Positions 1 to 8,911 of a stretch of 64,000 nucleotides of DNA are shown piece after piece. The stretch lies in contig CAVYXG010000004.1 of NCBI GenBank assembly GCA_963772375.1, forward strand, positions 1 through 64,000, given 5' to 3'. The notes below the pieces were generated by a model. It worked only from the letters and a program-made list of their open reading frames with translations, did not search any database and had not been told where the DNA came from. Each line of letters begins with the position of its first letter. Positions within the stretch are counted from its first letter, which is position 1. The stretch is from DATBHM01 sp963772375. GTDB taxonomy: Bacteria > Actinomycetota > UBA4738 > JACQTL01. A program made the position numbers and the translations under genes.

Positions 1-4
1 TGAG

Positions 5-76
5 TGGGCGGTGGAGGATTTGAACCTCCGACCTCTTCCGTGTCAGGGAAGCGCTCTCCCCCTGAGCTAACCGCCC
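5..76 (-). tRNA. tRNA-Val (GAC)
   Basis: Read on the minus strand, the sequence folds as a 72-nt cloverleaf. The 7-bp acceptor stem begins GGGCGGT and closes with ACCGCCC. The anticodon loop CTGACAC gives anticodon GAC, which reads valine codons, and the T arm contains GGTTCAAATCC. CCA is not encoded. It lies just upstream, on the opposite strand, of a tRNA-Cys and the CtpE-like gene. Confidence 0.95.
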
Positions 77-136
77 GTGCTCGGTCCAGTCTAGCGGCCC
101 GGCTCGAGGGGCTCGCCGGGCAGACCGAATGCTTCG

Positions 137-207
137 AGGCGGGGACCGGAATTGAACCGGTGTAGCAGGTTTTGCAGACCTGTGCCTAACCACTCGGCCA
201 CCCCGCC
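137..207 (-). tRNA. tRNA-Cys (GCA)
   Basis: A 71-nt cloverleaf on the minus strand with acceptor stem GGCGGGG/CCCCGCC. The anticodon loop CTGCAAA gives GCA (cysteine), and the T loop is TTCAATT. CCA is not encoded. Sixty bases separate it from the tRNA-Val, so the two may be co-transcribed. Confidence 0.95.
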
Positions 208-245
208 CGGGTGACCACCGGCCCGCGGGCCGGCGCGACCGGTCA

Positions 246-2699
246 GTGTACCGCCGGGCCATCACGGAACTCGAGCGGGCCCCGATGGAGGCCGTTCGCC
301 CACTGCGCTCGGGCTACGCTGTGGGGGCCGTGCAGACCGACGCCCCCAGCTCGGCCGCGGTCGGGCTCACCGAACAGCAGGTCCGGGAGCGCGTCGCCGC
401 CGGTCAGGTGAACGACGTCCCGCCCCGGTCGTCGCGCACGGTCAAGGAGATCGTCCGGGCGAACGTCGTGACCCGGTTCAACGCGCTCCTCGGCTCGATG
501 CTCGTGGTCATCCTCATCGTGGGGCCGTACCAGGACGCGCTGTTCGGGTTCGTGCTGGTCGCGAACACCCTCATCGGCATCGTCCAGGAGCTCCGGGCGA
601 AGCGGACCCTCGACCGCCTGGCGGTCCTCACCGCGCCCAAGGCGCGCGTGGTCCGGGACGGGATGCTGCGGGAGCTTCCGGTGCCCTCGGTCGTGCTCGA
701 CGACGTGCTCGAGCTGCAACCCGGGGACCAGGTGGTCGTCGACGGGGTCGTGCTCGACGCGCTCGGCCTCGAGGTGGACGAGTCCCTGCTCTCCGGCGAG
801 TCCGAGCCCGTCCTCAAGCATCCGGGCGACGAGGTGCTCTCTGGGAGCTTCGCGGCCGCGGGGAGCGGCCGGTACCGCGCCACGAGAGTCGGCCGCCAGG
901 CGTACGCCGCGCGCCTCGCGGAGGACGCCCGCCGGTTCACGCTCACCACGTCCGAACTCCGGACCGGGATCGACAAGATCCTGCGCATCGTGACCTGGGT
1001 GATCGTGCCGACCGCGCTCCTGCTGGTGATCAGCCAGCTCCGCTCGGACGTCGGCTTCGTCGAGGCGATCCGCGGCTCGGTCGCCGGGACGGTGGCCATG
1101 GTGCCGGAGGGCCTGATCCTGCTGACCAGCATCGCGTTCGCCATCGGGGTGACGCGGTTGGCCCGGCGCCGGGTCCTGGTCCAGGAGCTCCCGGCGGTCG
1201 AGGTCCTGGCCCGGGTCGACGTCCTGTGCATCGACAAGACGGGAACGCTGACCGAGGGGCGTCTCGTCGTGGAGGACGCCGTGCCGGTGGACGCCGCCCG
1301 GCCGTACGACATCGCCCTCGGGGCGCTCGCGGCCGCCGATCCCCATCCCAACGCGACCCTGCGCGCCGTCGGGCAGCGATTCACCGAGACCGAGGGGTGG
1401 CGCGCCCGTGCCGTGGTGCCGTTCTCGTCGGCCCGGAAGTGGAGCGCGGCCTCGTTCGGCGACCGGGGGACGTGGGTGCTGGGAGCTCCGGACATCCTCC
1501 TCGACGGCGGCGGCAACCCGGAAACGGCCGCGCAGGCCGCCGAGCTGGCCCGCGCCGGCCGCCGGATCGTCCTGCTGTCCCGGACGGACGAGGACCTGGA
1601 CGCGGAACGGCTCCCGGGCGGGCTCGAGCCCGTCGTCATCGTGGTGCTGGGCGACCGGGTCCGGGAGGACGCCGCCCGGACGCTCGACTACTTCGCCCTC
1701 CAAGGGGTCGAGGTGAAGGTGCTTTCGGGCGACCATCCGCAGACCGTCGCGGCCGTCGCCGGCCACCTGGGGGCGAAGGGAGCCGGCGACCCGGTCGACG
1801 CCAGGGAGCTGCCGGACGACGAGGCCGCGCTGGCGGCCGCGCTCGACGAGCACACCATCTTCGGCCGCGTCACGCCCCAGCAGAAGCGCGGCATGGTCAA
1901 GGCGCTGCAGTCCCGGGGGCACGTCGTCGCGATGACCGGCGACGGCGTGAACGACGTGCTCGCGCTGAAGGACGCCGACCTGGGGATCGCCATGGGCTCC
2001 GGCGCCGAGGCCAGCCGCACGGTGGCCCAGCTCGTGCTCCTGGATTCGACCTTCGACGCGCTCCCCAGTGTGGTGGGCGAGGGCCGCCGCGTGCTCGGCA
2101 ACATCGAGCGGACCTCCAACCTCTACGTGACCAAGACGGTGTACGCGATGCTGCTCGCGATCGGGGTCGGGGTGGTCGGGCTGGCGTTCCCGTTCCTCCC
2201 GCGGCACCTCACGCTGATCGGCGCACTCACGATCGGGATCCCGTCGTTCTTCCTGGCCCTGGCGCCGAACCAGGAACGGGCGCGGCCGGGGTTCCTCAAC
2301 CGGGTGCTGCGGTTCACGATCCCCGCCGGAACGCTCGCCGCGGTGGGGACGTTCCTGGCCTACCGGCTGGCCGTCAACGAGGGAGTGCCCTTGGCCCAGG
2401 CCCGGACCACGGCGACCATGGTGCTCTGCTGGATCGGGTTCCTGATCCTCACGATCATCGCGGCGCCCCTCACCCGCGCACGCCTGCTCCTGATCTGGTC
2501 GATGGTGGCCGCGTTCGTCGTGGTGATGCTGGTCCCCTCGCTCCGCGAGTTCTTCGCCCTGGAACCCCCGCCGCTCATCGTGTGGCTCGCCGGATTCGGG
2601 ATCGCCGCGCTCGTGTGGTCGCTGTCGCGGCTGTTCATCCCACCGGACCGGCCGGTGGGTCCGGGGGGGCCGATCGCCCCCGGACCCCCCGAGCCCTGA
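246..2699 (+). CDS. ctpE: CtpE-like P-type cation-transporting ATPase
   Basis: An integral-membrane P-type ATPase of about 817 residues. The actuator-domain motif reads SGES ('LLSGESEPV'), the phosphorylation motif DKTGTLTEG has its aspartate at residue 330, and the hinge motif is 'MTGDGVNDVLALKDADLG'. Hydrophobic segments flank the cytoplasmic loops and a further block sits at the C terminus. The N-terminal pattern, with a short cytoplasmic tail and 'RANVVTRFNALLG', resembles actinobacterial CtpE, a calcium/divalent-cation P-type ATPase. Substrate is inferred from family only. The start is uncertain: GTG at 246, ATG at 285 and GTG at 330 are all in frame, and none has a strong ribosome site. 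It converges with the repeat protein, with one base between the two stop codons. Confidence 0.85.
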   Translation: MYRRAITELERAPMEAVRPLRSGYAVGAVQTDAPSSAAVGLTEQQVRERVAAGQVNDVPPRSSRTVKEIVRANVVTRFNALLGSMLVVILIVGPYQDALFGFVLVANTLIGIVQELRAKRTLDRLAVLTAPKARVVRDGMLRELPVPSVVLDDVLELQPGDQVVVDGVVLDALGLEVDESLLSGESEPVLKHPGDEVLSGSFAAAGSGRYRATRVGRQAYAARLAEDARRFTLTTSELRTGIDKILRIVTWVIVPTALLLVISQLRSDVGFVEAIRGSVAGTVAMVPEGLILLTSIAFAIGVTRLARRRVLVQELPAVEVLARVDVLCIDKTGTLTEGRLVVEDAVPVDAARPYDIALGALAAADPHPNATLRAVGQRFTETEGWRARAVVPFSSARKWSAASFGDRGTWVLGAPDILLDGGGNPETAAQAAELARAGRRIVLLSRTDEDLDAERLPGGLEPVVIVVLGDRVREDAARTLDYFALQGVEVKVLSGDHPQTVAAVAGHLGAKGAGDPVDARELPDDEAALAAALDEHTIFGRVTPQQKRGMVKALQSRGHVVAMTGDGVNDVLALKDADLGIAMGSGAEASRTVAQLVLLDSTFDALPSVVGEGRRVLGNIERTSNLYVTKTVYAMLLAIGVGVVGLAFPFLPRHLTLIGALTIGIPSFFLALAPNQERARPGFLNRVLRFTIPAGTLAAVGTFLAYRLAVNEGVPLAQARTTATMVLCWIGFLILTIIAAPLTRARLLLIWSMVAAFVVVMLVPSLREFFALEPPPLIVWLAGFGIAALVWSLSRLFIPPDRPVGPGGPIAPGPPEP

Positions 2700-2700
2700 C

Positions 2701-5457
2701 CTACTGCGGCACCCCGTCGACGAACAGCTGGATGACCCCGGCGGCGAGCCCGCTCGAGTCCACCGTGTCCGTCCCGCCCAGCGTGTTCACGTCCAGCCGG
2801 TCGTTGGCGAACTCCGGATGCAGCACCCGGACGGTCGCCGCCAGCCCGGATACCCCGGCCCCGGTCGCCGCGGTGCCGTTCACCGCGATCGCGTCGACGC
2901 CGTTGCTCCCTTCGACCACGACGTCGTCGGCGGCGCCGTCCCCAGTCGCCCCGCCGAGGACCCCGGCGAGGTCGACCGTCACCCCGGTCACGTCGGTGCC
3001 GGTGAGGTCGTGCACGGTGACGGTGTCGGCCCCGCCCAGGGCGTTGAACCGGATCTTCTCCACGCCGTCCGTGTCCGTGACGATGTTGGCCACGTCGCGG
3101 GTGAACCGCAGGCGCTGGCCGTTGGCCGAGAGGTCGATGCGCTCGTTGATGTTGGCCCCGTTGAACCGCAGGGTGTCCGTGCCGTCCTGGCCTTCCACGA
3201 CGTCGCTGCCGTCGCCGGGGTCCCAGTTGAACGTGTCGTTCCCCGTTCCGCCGAACACCACGTCGTTGCCCTGGTTGCCGTCGACGAAGTCGGTCCCGTC
3301 GCCGCCGACGATGGTGTCGGCTCCGTTCCCGCCCAGGAGCGTGTCGGCCCCCTTGCCGCCGTGGATGATCAGACTCGTGACGGCGGCGAGGTTGCCGACG
3401 GCCGATGTCTGGTCGTTGCCGCCGAACCCGTTCAGCACGACGTCCTCGGTGATGACGTTGATCCCGGTGAGGTTGTCGCTCGAGACGAACGCTGCCAGGC
3501 CGTTGGCGGTCACCGAGAACGTGTCGTCCCCGTTCGTGCCGTTCGCCTTGTAGGTGTCGGCGTCCGCCCCTCCGTCGACGTTCACCTTCATGGGCAGGGT
3601 GGTGAGCGGCGACGAGGAGATCTGGTCGTTGCCGGCCAGGGTGTTCACCTGAACCGTGTCGTTGGCCGCCTCGGGGTGCAGGACCGTGACCACCGAACCG
3701 AGCCCCGTGACGGTCATGCCCCCGCCGGTGGGCGCCACTCCGACGGTGTCGACCCCGGCCGTTCCCTCCGCGATCACGAAGTCAGCCACGCCGTCGCCGC
3801 CCCCGGTCCCTGCCGGCGACCCCAGATCGACCGTCACGCCGGTCACGTCGGTGCCCGTGAGGTCGTGCACGGTCACCGTGTCGGTCCCACCGAGGGCGTT
3901 GAACCGCACCCTCTCCACACCGTCCGTGTCAGTGACGATGTTGGCCACGTCACGCGTGAACCGCAGGCGGGACCCGTTGGCCGAGAGGTCGATACGCTCG
4001 CTGATGTTGGCGCCGTTGAACCGCAGGGTGTCGGTCCCGTCCTGGCCCTCCACGACGTCGCTGCCGTCCCCGGGATCCCAGTTGAACGTGTCGTTCCCGG
4101 TGCCGAGGAACGCCACGTCGTCGCCCTGGTTGCCGTCGACGAGGTCGTTGCCCGGTCCACCCAGGATGGTGTCCGCGCCGTTGCCGCCGACGAGCACGTC
4201 GTTACCCTCGCCGCCGTTGATCGTGAGACGGGTGATGGCCGCCAGGTTGCCGATGGCCGAGGTCTGGTCGTCGCCGTCCAGCATGTTCAGCACGACGTTC
4301 TCGGTGGTGACGTTCACGCCGGCGGCGCCGTTGGCCGAGATCAGCGCCGCCGTGCCGTTGGCGACTGCGGAGAACGTCTCGTTCCCGCTCGTTCCGTTGG
4401 CCGTGTACGTGTCGGTGTCGAGGCCCCCGTCGACGTTGACCGCCGTTGGAACCGCGCCGAGCGGCGCGCTCGAGATCGAGTCGTTGCCGCTCAGGGTGTT
4501 CACCTGCAGCAGGTCGTTCGTCTGTTCCGGATGCAGGACCGCGACCGTCGAGGACGGCCCGGTGACGGTCACGGTTCCCGGCGCGGACGTGAGTCCCACG
4601 ATGTCCGCGCCGTTCGTTCCCTCCACCGTCACGACGTCCGCGATGCCGTCGCCGCCCGTGCCACCCAACGTTCCGGCCAGATCGGCGGTCACGTTGGTCA
4701 CGCCGGTCCCCGTGAGATCATGCACCGTCACGTGATCCGCCCCGCCGAGGGCGTTGAACCGGATCCTCTCCACGCCGTCCGCGTCCATGACGACGCTGGC
4801 CACGTCGCGCGTGAATCGCACCCGCTGCCCGTTAGCGGAGACGTCGATGTTCTCGGCGACGTTGGCCCCGTTGAACCGCAGCGTGTCCGTGCCGTCCTGG
4901 CCCTCGAAGGTGTCGGAGCCGTCCCCCGGGTCCCAGTTGAGGGTGTCCGCGCCCGTGCCGCCGAACACCACGTCGTTGCCCTGGTTGCCGTCCACGAGGT
5001 CGTTGTCGGGCCCCCCGATCAGCCGCTCCCGGCCCGACCCGCCGATCAGCGTGTCGTTGCCCTGCCCGCCCTTCAGCGTGGTGATCTCCGTGTCCGTGAA
5101 CACTCCCCCGGACTGGTCGATCCGCACGACGTCGTTGCCCGGGCCGGCCCCGACTGAGATGTGGTCGAATAGGCTCCGGTCGAACGAGAAGTCCACCGTC
5201 CCGTTGTCACCGACGTCCACCTGCAGGATGTTCGGCGCGCCCGACTGCAGCCGGAGGGCCAGGTGATTCGACGCGCCGTCGCCGGTGATAATCAGGGTCG
5301 TCCCCGTGATGCCGGCGGTGAACGCGGCCTGGGCCGGCGCCACCGCCAGCAGGAAGGACACCCCGCCGGCCACGGCGCCCACGACCGTGACACGCGCCAG
5401 CAGGCGATGCGTCCTCCTGGCGTGCGGGCCGGGCGGGCGCCCGTTCCGAGTGATCAT
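2701..5457 (-). CDS. Secreted protein with three 285-residue RTX/beta repeats
   Basis: About 918 residues from the ATG at 5457, preceded by AGGGGAGG. An upstream GTG-type start in the same frame lacks such a site. The N terminus carries Arg/His-rich residues, a hydrophobic stretch and 'APAQAA', a typical Sec signal peptide. The rest is three copies of a unit of exactly 285 residues. Each unit holds GGxGxD-type nonapeptides ('GGNGADTI', 'GNQGNDVVFGG'), which in RTX proteins bind calcium, then 'NWDPGDGSD', 'TLRFNGAN', 'VHDLTGT' and 'VLHPE' segments typical of beta-strand repeats. No type I secretion genes are nearby, so Sec export and a cell-surface or extracellular role are inferred. Specific function is unknown. 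Confidence 0.75.
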   Translation of the reverse strand: MITRNGRPPGPHARRTHRLLARVTVVGAVAGGVSFLLAVAPAQAAFTAGITGTTLIITGDGASNHLALRLQSGAPNILQVDVGDNGTVDFSFDRSLFDHISVGAGPGNDVVRIDQSGGVFTDTEITTLKGGQGNDTLIGGSGRERLIGGPDNDLVDGNQGNDVVFGGTGADTLNWDPGDGSDTFEGQDGTDTLRFNGANVAENIDVSANGQRVRFTRDVASVVMDADGVERIRFNALGGADHVTVHDLTGTGVTNVTADLAGTLGGTGGDGIADVVTVEGTNGADIVGLTSAPGTVTVTGPSSTVAVLHPEQTNDLLQVNTLSGNDSISSAPLGAVPTAVNVDGGLDTDTYTANGTSGNETFSAVANGTAALISANGAAGVNVTTENVVLNMLDGDDQTSAIGNLAAITRLTINGGEGNDVLVGGNGADTILGGPGNDLVDGNQGDDVAFLGTGNDTFNWDPGDGSDVVEGQDGTDTLRFNGANISERIDLSANGSRLRFTRDVANIVTDTDGVERVRFNALGGTDTVTVHDLTGTDVTGVTVDLGSPAGTGGGDGVADFVIAEGTAGVDTVGVAPTGGGMTVTGLGSVVTVLHPEAANDTVQVNTLAGNDQISSSPLTTLPMKVNVDGGADADTYKANGTNGDDTFSVTANGLAAFVSSDNLTGINVITEDVVLNGFGGNDQTSAVGNLAAVTSLIIHGGKGADTLLGGNGADTIVGGDGTDFVDGNQGNDVVFGGTGNDTFNWDPGDGSDVVEGQDGTDTLRFNGANINERIDLSANGQRLRFTRDVANIVTDTDGVEKIRFNALGGADTVTVHDLTGTDVTGVTVDLAGVLGGATGDGAADDVVVEGSNGVDAIAVNGTAATGAGVSGLAATVRVLHPEFANDRLDVNTLGGTDTVDSSGLAAGVIQLFVDGVPQ
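2760..5090 (-). repeat. Three tandem 855-bp coding repeats
   Basis: The same block recurs at a fixed 855-bp period inside the repeat-protein gene. For example, 'tcccagttga' begins at 3221, 4076 and 4931. Long nearly identical stretches flank each anchor, so similarity is at DNA as well as protein level, and the spacing has not drifted by a single codon. Confidence 0.85.
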
Positions 5458-5608
5458 GTGCGACCTCCCCTGCTCCTCCCTGAAGGCGCGGGCCACCGTC
5501 CGGGTGCTTCGATCGAACCCCCCAGCTGCCTGCACCGGACCACGCTACGCCCCGATTCCTCCCATGCGGAAGGGAATCGGTGACGTCGGGCACATCCGTG
5601 CGTGCCGA

Positions 5609-7249
5609 TCAGGCGGCGGCGAGGTCGCGGCGGTCGAACGCCACGAGGCCGAGCACCGCGGCCAGGACCCCCAGCCCGATCAGCCAGGCGGCTGCCGTCC
5701 AGTCGGGGGGCGCCGCGGGAACCGGCGTGATGTGCAGCATCGGCGACGTGGTCCGGAGCCAGTGCACCGACGAGGATGCCCCGGCGATGATCTCCGCCAC
5801 GAACGACCACACCACCAACCCGTAGGCGACTCCGATCGCCGCCCGGGGCAGCACGCCGTACGCCAGCGCGCCCACGCCGAGCACGAACAGCGCGGGCGGG
5901 GTGACATTCAGCCCGGCCTTGACCATCGAGCCGAACGCGATCCCGGTGTGCTGGCTCGCGGCGCCGGCCCACGCCGCCACGCCGGCCAGGACGCTCGCCA
6001 CGACCACCAGCCCCGCTCCCACGGCGAGCCGGACGATCAGCCACCGCCACCTGGGCACCGCCCGGACCAGGAGGTTGTCGAGGTGGCCGGAGGACTCCTC
6101 GTTCCTGATCGCCGCCACCTGCCCACAGACGGCGACGGCCACGAGCCCGGCGGCGGCCACGAACACGAACCCCAGGTACGCGGCCGCGCCCGGCGCCGTG
6201 CCGCCGAGGCGCTGGATGACCCGCCCGAGTGCCGGCGAGCTCTTCAGGGCGCTCGCCGCGGCCTGCGCCACCAGGCCGAACACCAGCCCCGTGGCCACGA
6301 GCGCCACCGTCCAGGACACGATGGCCGGCCGGGACAGGCGCAGCGTCAGCCCGCCCTGGCCCCCCAGCAGGCGGGTGTGCGCGCGCTGCGTCTCGCGCTC
6401 GCCGAGCCGCCCCGCGCCGAGGTCCCGTCCCGCCGCAATGCGGACGGCCGCCACACCGAACCCGGCGGTGAGCAGGACGATGGGCAGGAACGCCCACGGC
6501 CGTGACCCGGTGAGCGGCCGGAGCTCCTCGATCCAGCCGAGCGGGCTCCCCCACCGCAGCCACCCGAGCCCAGCGGCGGAGTCCCCCACCATGCGCACCA
6601 GGTAGCTCCCGGCCAGGACGGCCGCGCCGATGAGGTTCGCCTGGTGCCGCGTGGCGGCGAGCTGCCCGGCCAGCAGGCCGACCGCCATGAACATCGCGGC
6701 GGCCGCGACCATCGACGTGGCGAAGAACAGCGCGGCGCCGACCCCGATGTCGACCTTCGCCGTCGCTCCGACGATCGCCAGCAGCAGCGCGGTGGGCACC
6801 CACAGCGCCACCACGCCGACGCCCAGCCCCGCCGCGGCCTGCCGGGCCGCGCCGCCCCGCGTGGTCCACCCCGCCAGGTACAGCTCCCACCGACCGGCGT
6901 CCTCCTCGCCCCGGGTGAGCCGCGTCGCGATCAGCAGGCCCCAGATGGACCCGAGGAGCATGAGCGTCATCATCGACTTGTAGGCCGTGTAGCCGGCCAC
7001 GGTCTCGAGATGGCGGATCGGGCCGAACAGCGCCGCGAACCCGGCGTTCCCCCGGAGCGAGGCGGCCACCCGAAGCCGCGACTCCACCGTCGGGAACGTC
7101 CGCGGGTACTGGTACGCGGACGCCGCCGCGACCGCGCCGAACACGTACCCCCACAGCGCCCCCGGCCGGGCCGCGCGGCGGGCGGTCCACCGGGCGACTG
7201 CCGTTGGCGCGCGGCCGGCGGGATCGGCGTCCCGCCTACGTCGCGGCAT
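5609..7249 (-). CDS. ABC-2 type exporter permease
   Basis: A 546-residue polytopic membrane protein, predicted by eye to have about 12 hydrophobic segments (for example 'LWGYVFGAVAAASAYQY' near the N terminus and 'LIGLGVLAAVLGLVAF' at the end). Length and layout fit the fused permeases of actinobacterial drug or polyketide exporters, in which two ABC-2 halves are joined. The ATG at 7249 overlaps the end of the ATPase gene by 14 nt, so translation is probably coupled. The substrate cannot be read from the sequence. It is the last gene of the tetR operon. Confidence 0.85.
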   Translation of the reverse strand: MPRRRRDADPAGRAPTAVARWTARRAARPGALWGYVFGAVAAASAYQYPRTFPTVESRLRVAASLRGNAGFAALFGPIRHLETVAGYTAYKSMMTLMLLGSIWGLLIATRLTRGEEDAGRWELYLAGWTTRGGAARQAAAGLGVGVVALWVPTALLLAIVGATAKVDIGVGAALFFATSMVAAAAMFMAVGLLAGQLAATRHQANLIGAAVLAGSYLVRMVGDSAAGLGWLRWGSPLGWIEELRPLTGSRPWAFLPIVLLTAGFGVAAVRIAAGRDLGAGRLGERETQRAHTRLLGGQGGLTLRLSRPAIVSWTVALVATGLVFGLVAQAAASALKSSPALGRVIQRLGGTAPGAAAYLGFVFVAAAGLVAVAVCGQVAAIRNEESSGHLDNLLVRAVPRWRWLIVRLAVGAGLVVVASVLAGVAAWAGAASQHTGIAFGSMVKAGLNVTPPALFVLGVGALAYGVLPRAAIGVAYGLVVWSFVAEIIAGASSSVHWLRTTSPMLHITPVPAAPPDWTAAAWLIGLGVLAAVLGLVAFDRRDLAAA

Positions 7250-8144
7250 CCCTCGGCTCCCGGCCGTCGCCGCCGTAGTGCGCGAGGAACAGCTCCTCGA
7301 GCGACGGCTCCCGGCTGATCAGGTGGCGGACGCCGGCCCGGGAGAGGACGGCGAGGAGCGGTTCGACCGATCCGGTGACGTGGCACCGCACGCGGTGGTC
7401 CTCGACCTGCACGGCGCTCACGCCGGGCACCGCGGACAGGTCGGGGGCCTGGCCGTCGAACTCCGCCTCGACCTGCAGCGCGGAGAGGTGCCGCATCTGG
7501 GCGAGCGTCCCGGTTTCGACCAGCGTGCCGGCGCGGAGGATGGCGACGCGGTCGCAGAGGGCCTCGACCTCGGACAGGATGTGGGATGACAGGAACACGG
7601 TCTGCCCCCGGTCCCGGGCCTCCCCCACGCATTCCCGGAAGGCCCGTTCCATCAGGGGGTCGAGTCCGCTGGTCGGTTCGTCGAGCAGCAGCAGGTCGGC
7701 CCTCGTCATCAGCGCGGCGATCAGCACGAGCTTCTGTCGGTTTCCCTTCGAGTACGCCCGGACCTTCTTCGAGGGGTCGAACTGGAACCGTTCCACCAGC
7801 AGGTCTCGGTAGGCCGGGTCGACGCGGCCCTGCACCTTCCCGAGCAGGTGGAGGGTCTCCGTCCCCGTGAGCGACGGCCACAGGCTGACGTCGCCGGGCA
7901 CGTACGCAAGACGTCTGTGGACCTCGACCGGGTCGGCCTGGCAGTCGATCCCGAAGATCTCGGCGCGGCCCGAGGTCGCGCGGATCAGGCCGAGCAGCAA
8001 GCGGATCGTCGTGGTCTTGCCGGCGCCGTTCGGTCCCAGGTAGCCGAGCACCTCGCCCTGCTCGACGTCGAGGTCGAGGTCGATCAACGCCCTCGTCGAG
8101 CCGAACGACTTCGACAGCTGCTCCGTCCTGATCGCCGTCGGCAT
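7236..8144 (-). CDS. ABC transporter ATP-binding protein
   Basis: A 302-residue ATPase that powers the downstream permease. It has a Walker A motif GPNGAGKTT at residues 37-45, Walker B 'LLLLDEP' followed by 'TSGLD', and the switch His in 'FLSSHILSE'. The ABC signature is unusual, reading YSKGNRQKL where LSGGQ is common, a variant seen in some drug-export ATPases. The start ATG at 8144 shares one base with the TGA of the tetR gene (TGATG), which fixes the start and indicates coupling. A C-terminal domain of about 80 residues follows the core. Role: export of a compound presumably sensed by the TetR regulator. Confidence 0.9.
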   Translation of the reverse strand: MPTAIRTEQLSKSFGSTRALIDLDLDVEQGEVLGYLGPNGAGKTTTIRLLLGLIRATSGRAEIFGIDCQADPVEVHRRLAYVPGDVSLWPSLTGTETLHLLGKVQGRVDPAYRDLLVERFQFDPSKKVRAYSKGNRQKLVLIAALMTRADLLLLDEPTSGLDPLMERAFRECVGEARDRGQTVFLSSHILSEVEALCDRVAILRAGTLVETGTLAQMRHLSALQVEAEFDGQAPDLSAVPGVSAVQVEDHRVRCHVTGSVEPLLAVLSRAGVRHLISREPSLEELFLAHYGGDGREPRDAAT

Positions 8145-8833
8145 CAGCGACCTCCCTCGGTGGGTCCGTCGGCCGTTCCGGCATCCAGGAGTGGCACCAC
8201 GTCCCGGAACCGGCCCCCGAGCTCCGAGGAGACGACCTCGCCGATCGCCTCGTAGACGTCCAGTTGGGCCAGGCCGATCCGAGGCGACACGATGTCCTTC
8301 CACGGCTCCAGGCCCATGAGGCGCGCCACGTGCTCGTGCAGCACCATGGTCCCGGCGGTCTGCGCCACGAGCACGGCCGCCGCGTCCCGGGCCCGTGTCG
8401 ATCCCGCTGGGAACCGTTCGGGCAACGTCGTGGAGAGATACGCCTCGCTCGCGGCGACGACCTCGTCCACGAGAGAGGCTGCGGCGGGCGATCCGTCGAC
8501 GATGGCGCGGGCGAGGTAGCGCACCAGCGGCGGGGCCGCAGCATAGAGCCCAGCGAGGAAAGCAGGGCTGGTGATCGAACCGTCCCGGGTCGCCGCCAGC
8601 TTCTGCCGGACGAGATCCATCACGGCGTCGTCGCATGCCTGCCGCAGGGCCTCCTTCGAGCCGAAGTGGTGCTGCACCAGCCCCGGCGACACTCCGGCAG
8701 CGTCCGCGATGCCCCTGATGGTCGCGCCCTCGAACCCGTGCTCGCCGAACTCCGCCAGCGCCGCGTCCCGGATCCGGGCCCGCGCGGTCAGATCCTCGGT
8801 CGGCCGTACATCCGCTCCGTAGATCGAACGCAT
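8144..8833 (-). CDS. TetR-family regulator of the ABC exporter operon
   Basis: A repressor of about 229 residues. The N-terminal helix-turn-helix is clear ('ATIRGIADAAGVSPGLVQHH' then 'FGSKEAL'), followed by a ligand-binding domain. The upstream ATG at 8842 sits directly against a -10 box and cannot lie in the transcript, so the ATG at 8833 (Met-Arg-Ser-Ile) is preferred. It would begin a leaderless mRNA. It is the first gene of an operon with the ABC ATPase and permease, and its promoter contains a palindrome, so autoregulation and control of the exporter are inferred. Confidence 0.85.
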   Translation of the reverse strand: MRSIYGADVRPTEDLTARARIRDAALAEFGEHGFEGATIRGIADAAGVSPGLVQHHFGSKEALRQACDDAVMDLVRQKLAATRDGSITSPAFLAGLYAAAPPLVRYLARAIVDGSPAAASLVDEVVAASEAYLSTTLPERFPAGSTRARDAAAVLVAQTAGTMVLHEHVARLMGLEPWKDIVSPRIGLAQLDVYEAIGEVVSSELGGRFRDVVPLLDAGTADGPTEGGR

Positions 8834-8842
8834 GTATCGCAT

Positions 8843-8870
8843 GCTATACGATCGTATTGCCCGTTGTCAA
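8843..8870 (-). promoter_or_regulatory. tetR-operon promoter with overlapping palindromic operator
   Basis: On the minus strand there is a perfect -35 TTGACA (8865-8870), a 16-bp spacer and a -10 TATAGC (8843-8848). The 12-bp perfect palindrome ATACGATCGTAT (8846-8857) spans the spacer end and the -10, where a TetR dimer would block polymerase. Transcription should start close to the ATG at 8833, giving a leaderless message. Confidence 0.7.
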
Positions 8871-8911
8871 ACCGCATCCATTCCCCCTCAGTCACGGCAG
8901 GAACGCGAGGG

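Noticed and set aside
243..2207. A 654-codon open frame antisense to the CtpE gene
   Set aside because: It is a GC-rich shadow with low-complexity Arg/Gly/His sequence; the plus strand encodes clear P-type ATPase motifs.
1226..3553. A 775-codon plus-strand open frame crossing the convergent gene ends
   Set aside because: Its sequence is antisense or out of frame to the ATPase and repeat-protein genes and lacks any domain.
2701..5457. Repeats as a CRISPR array
   Set aside because: The 855-bp period is coding and encodes RTX/beta repeats; there are no short repeats with unique spacers, and I saw no cas genes in the window.
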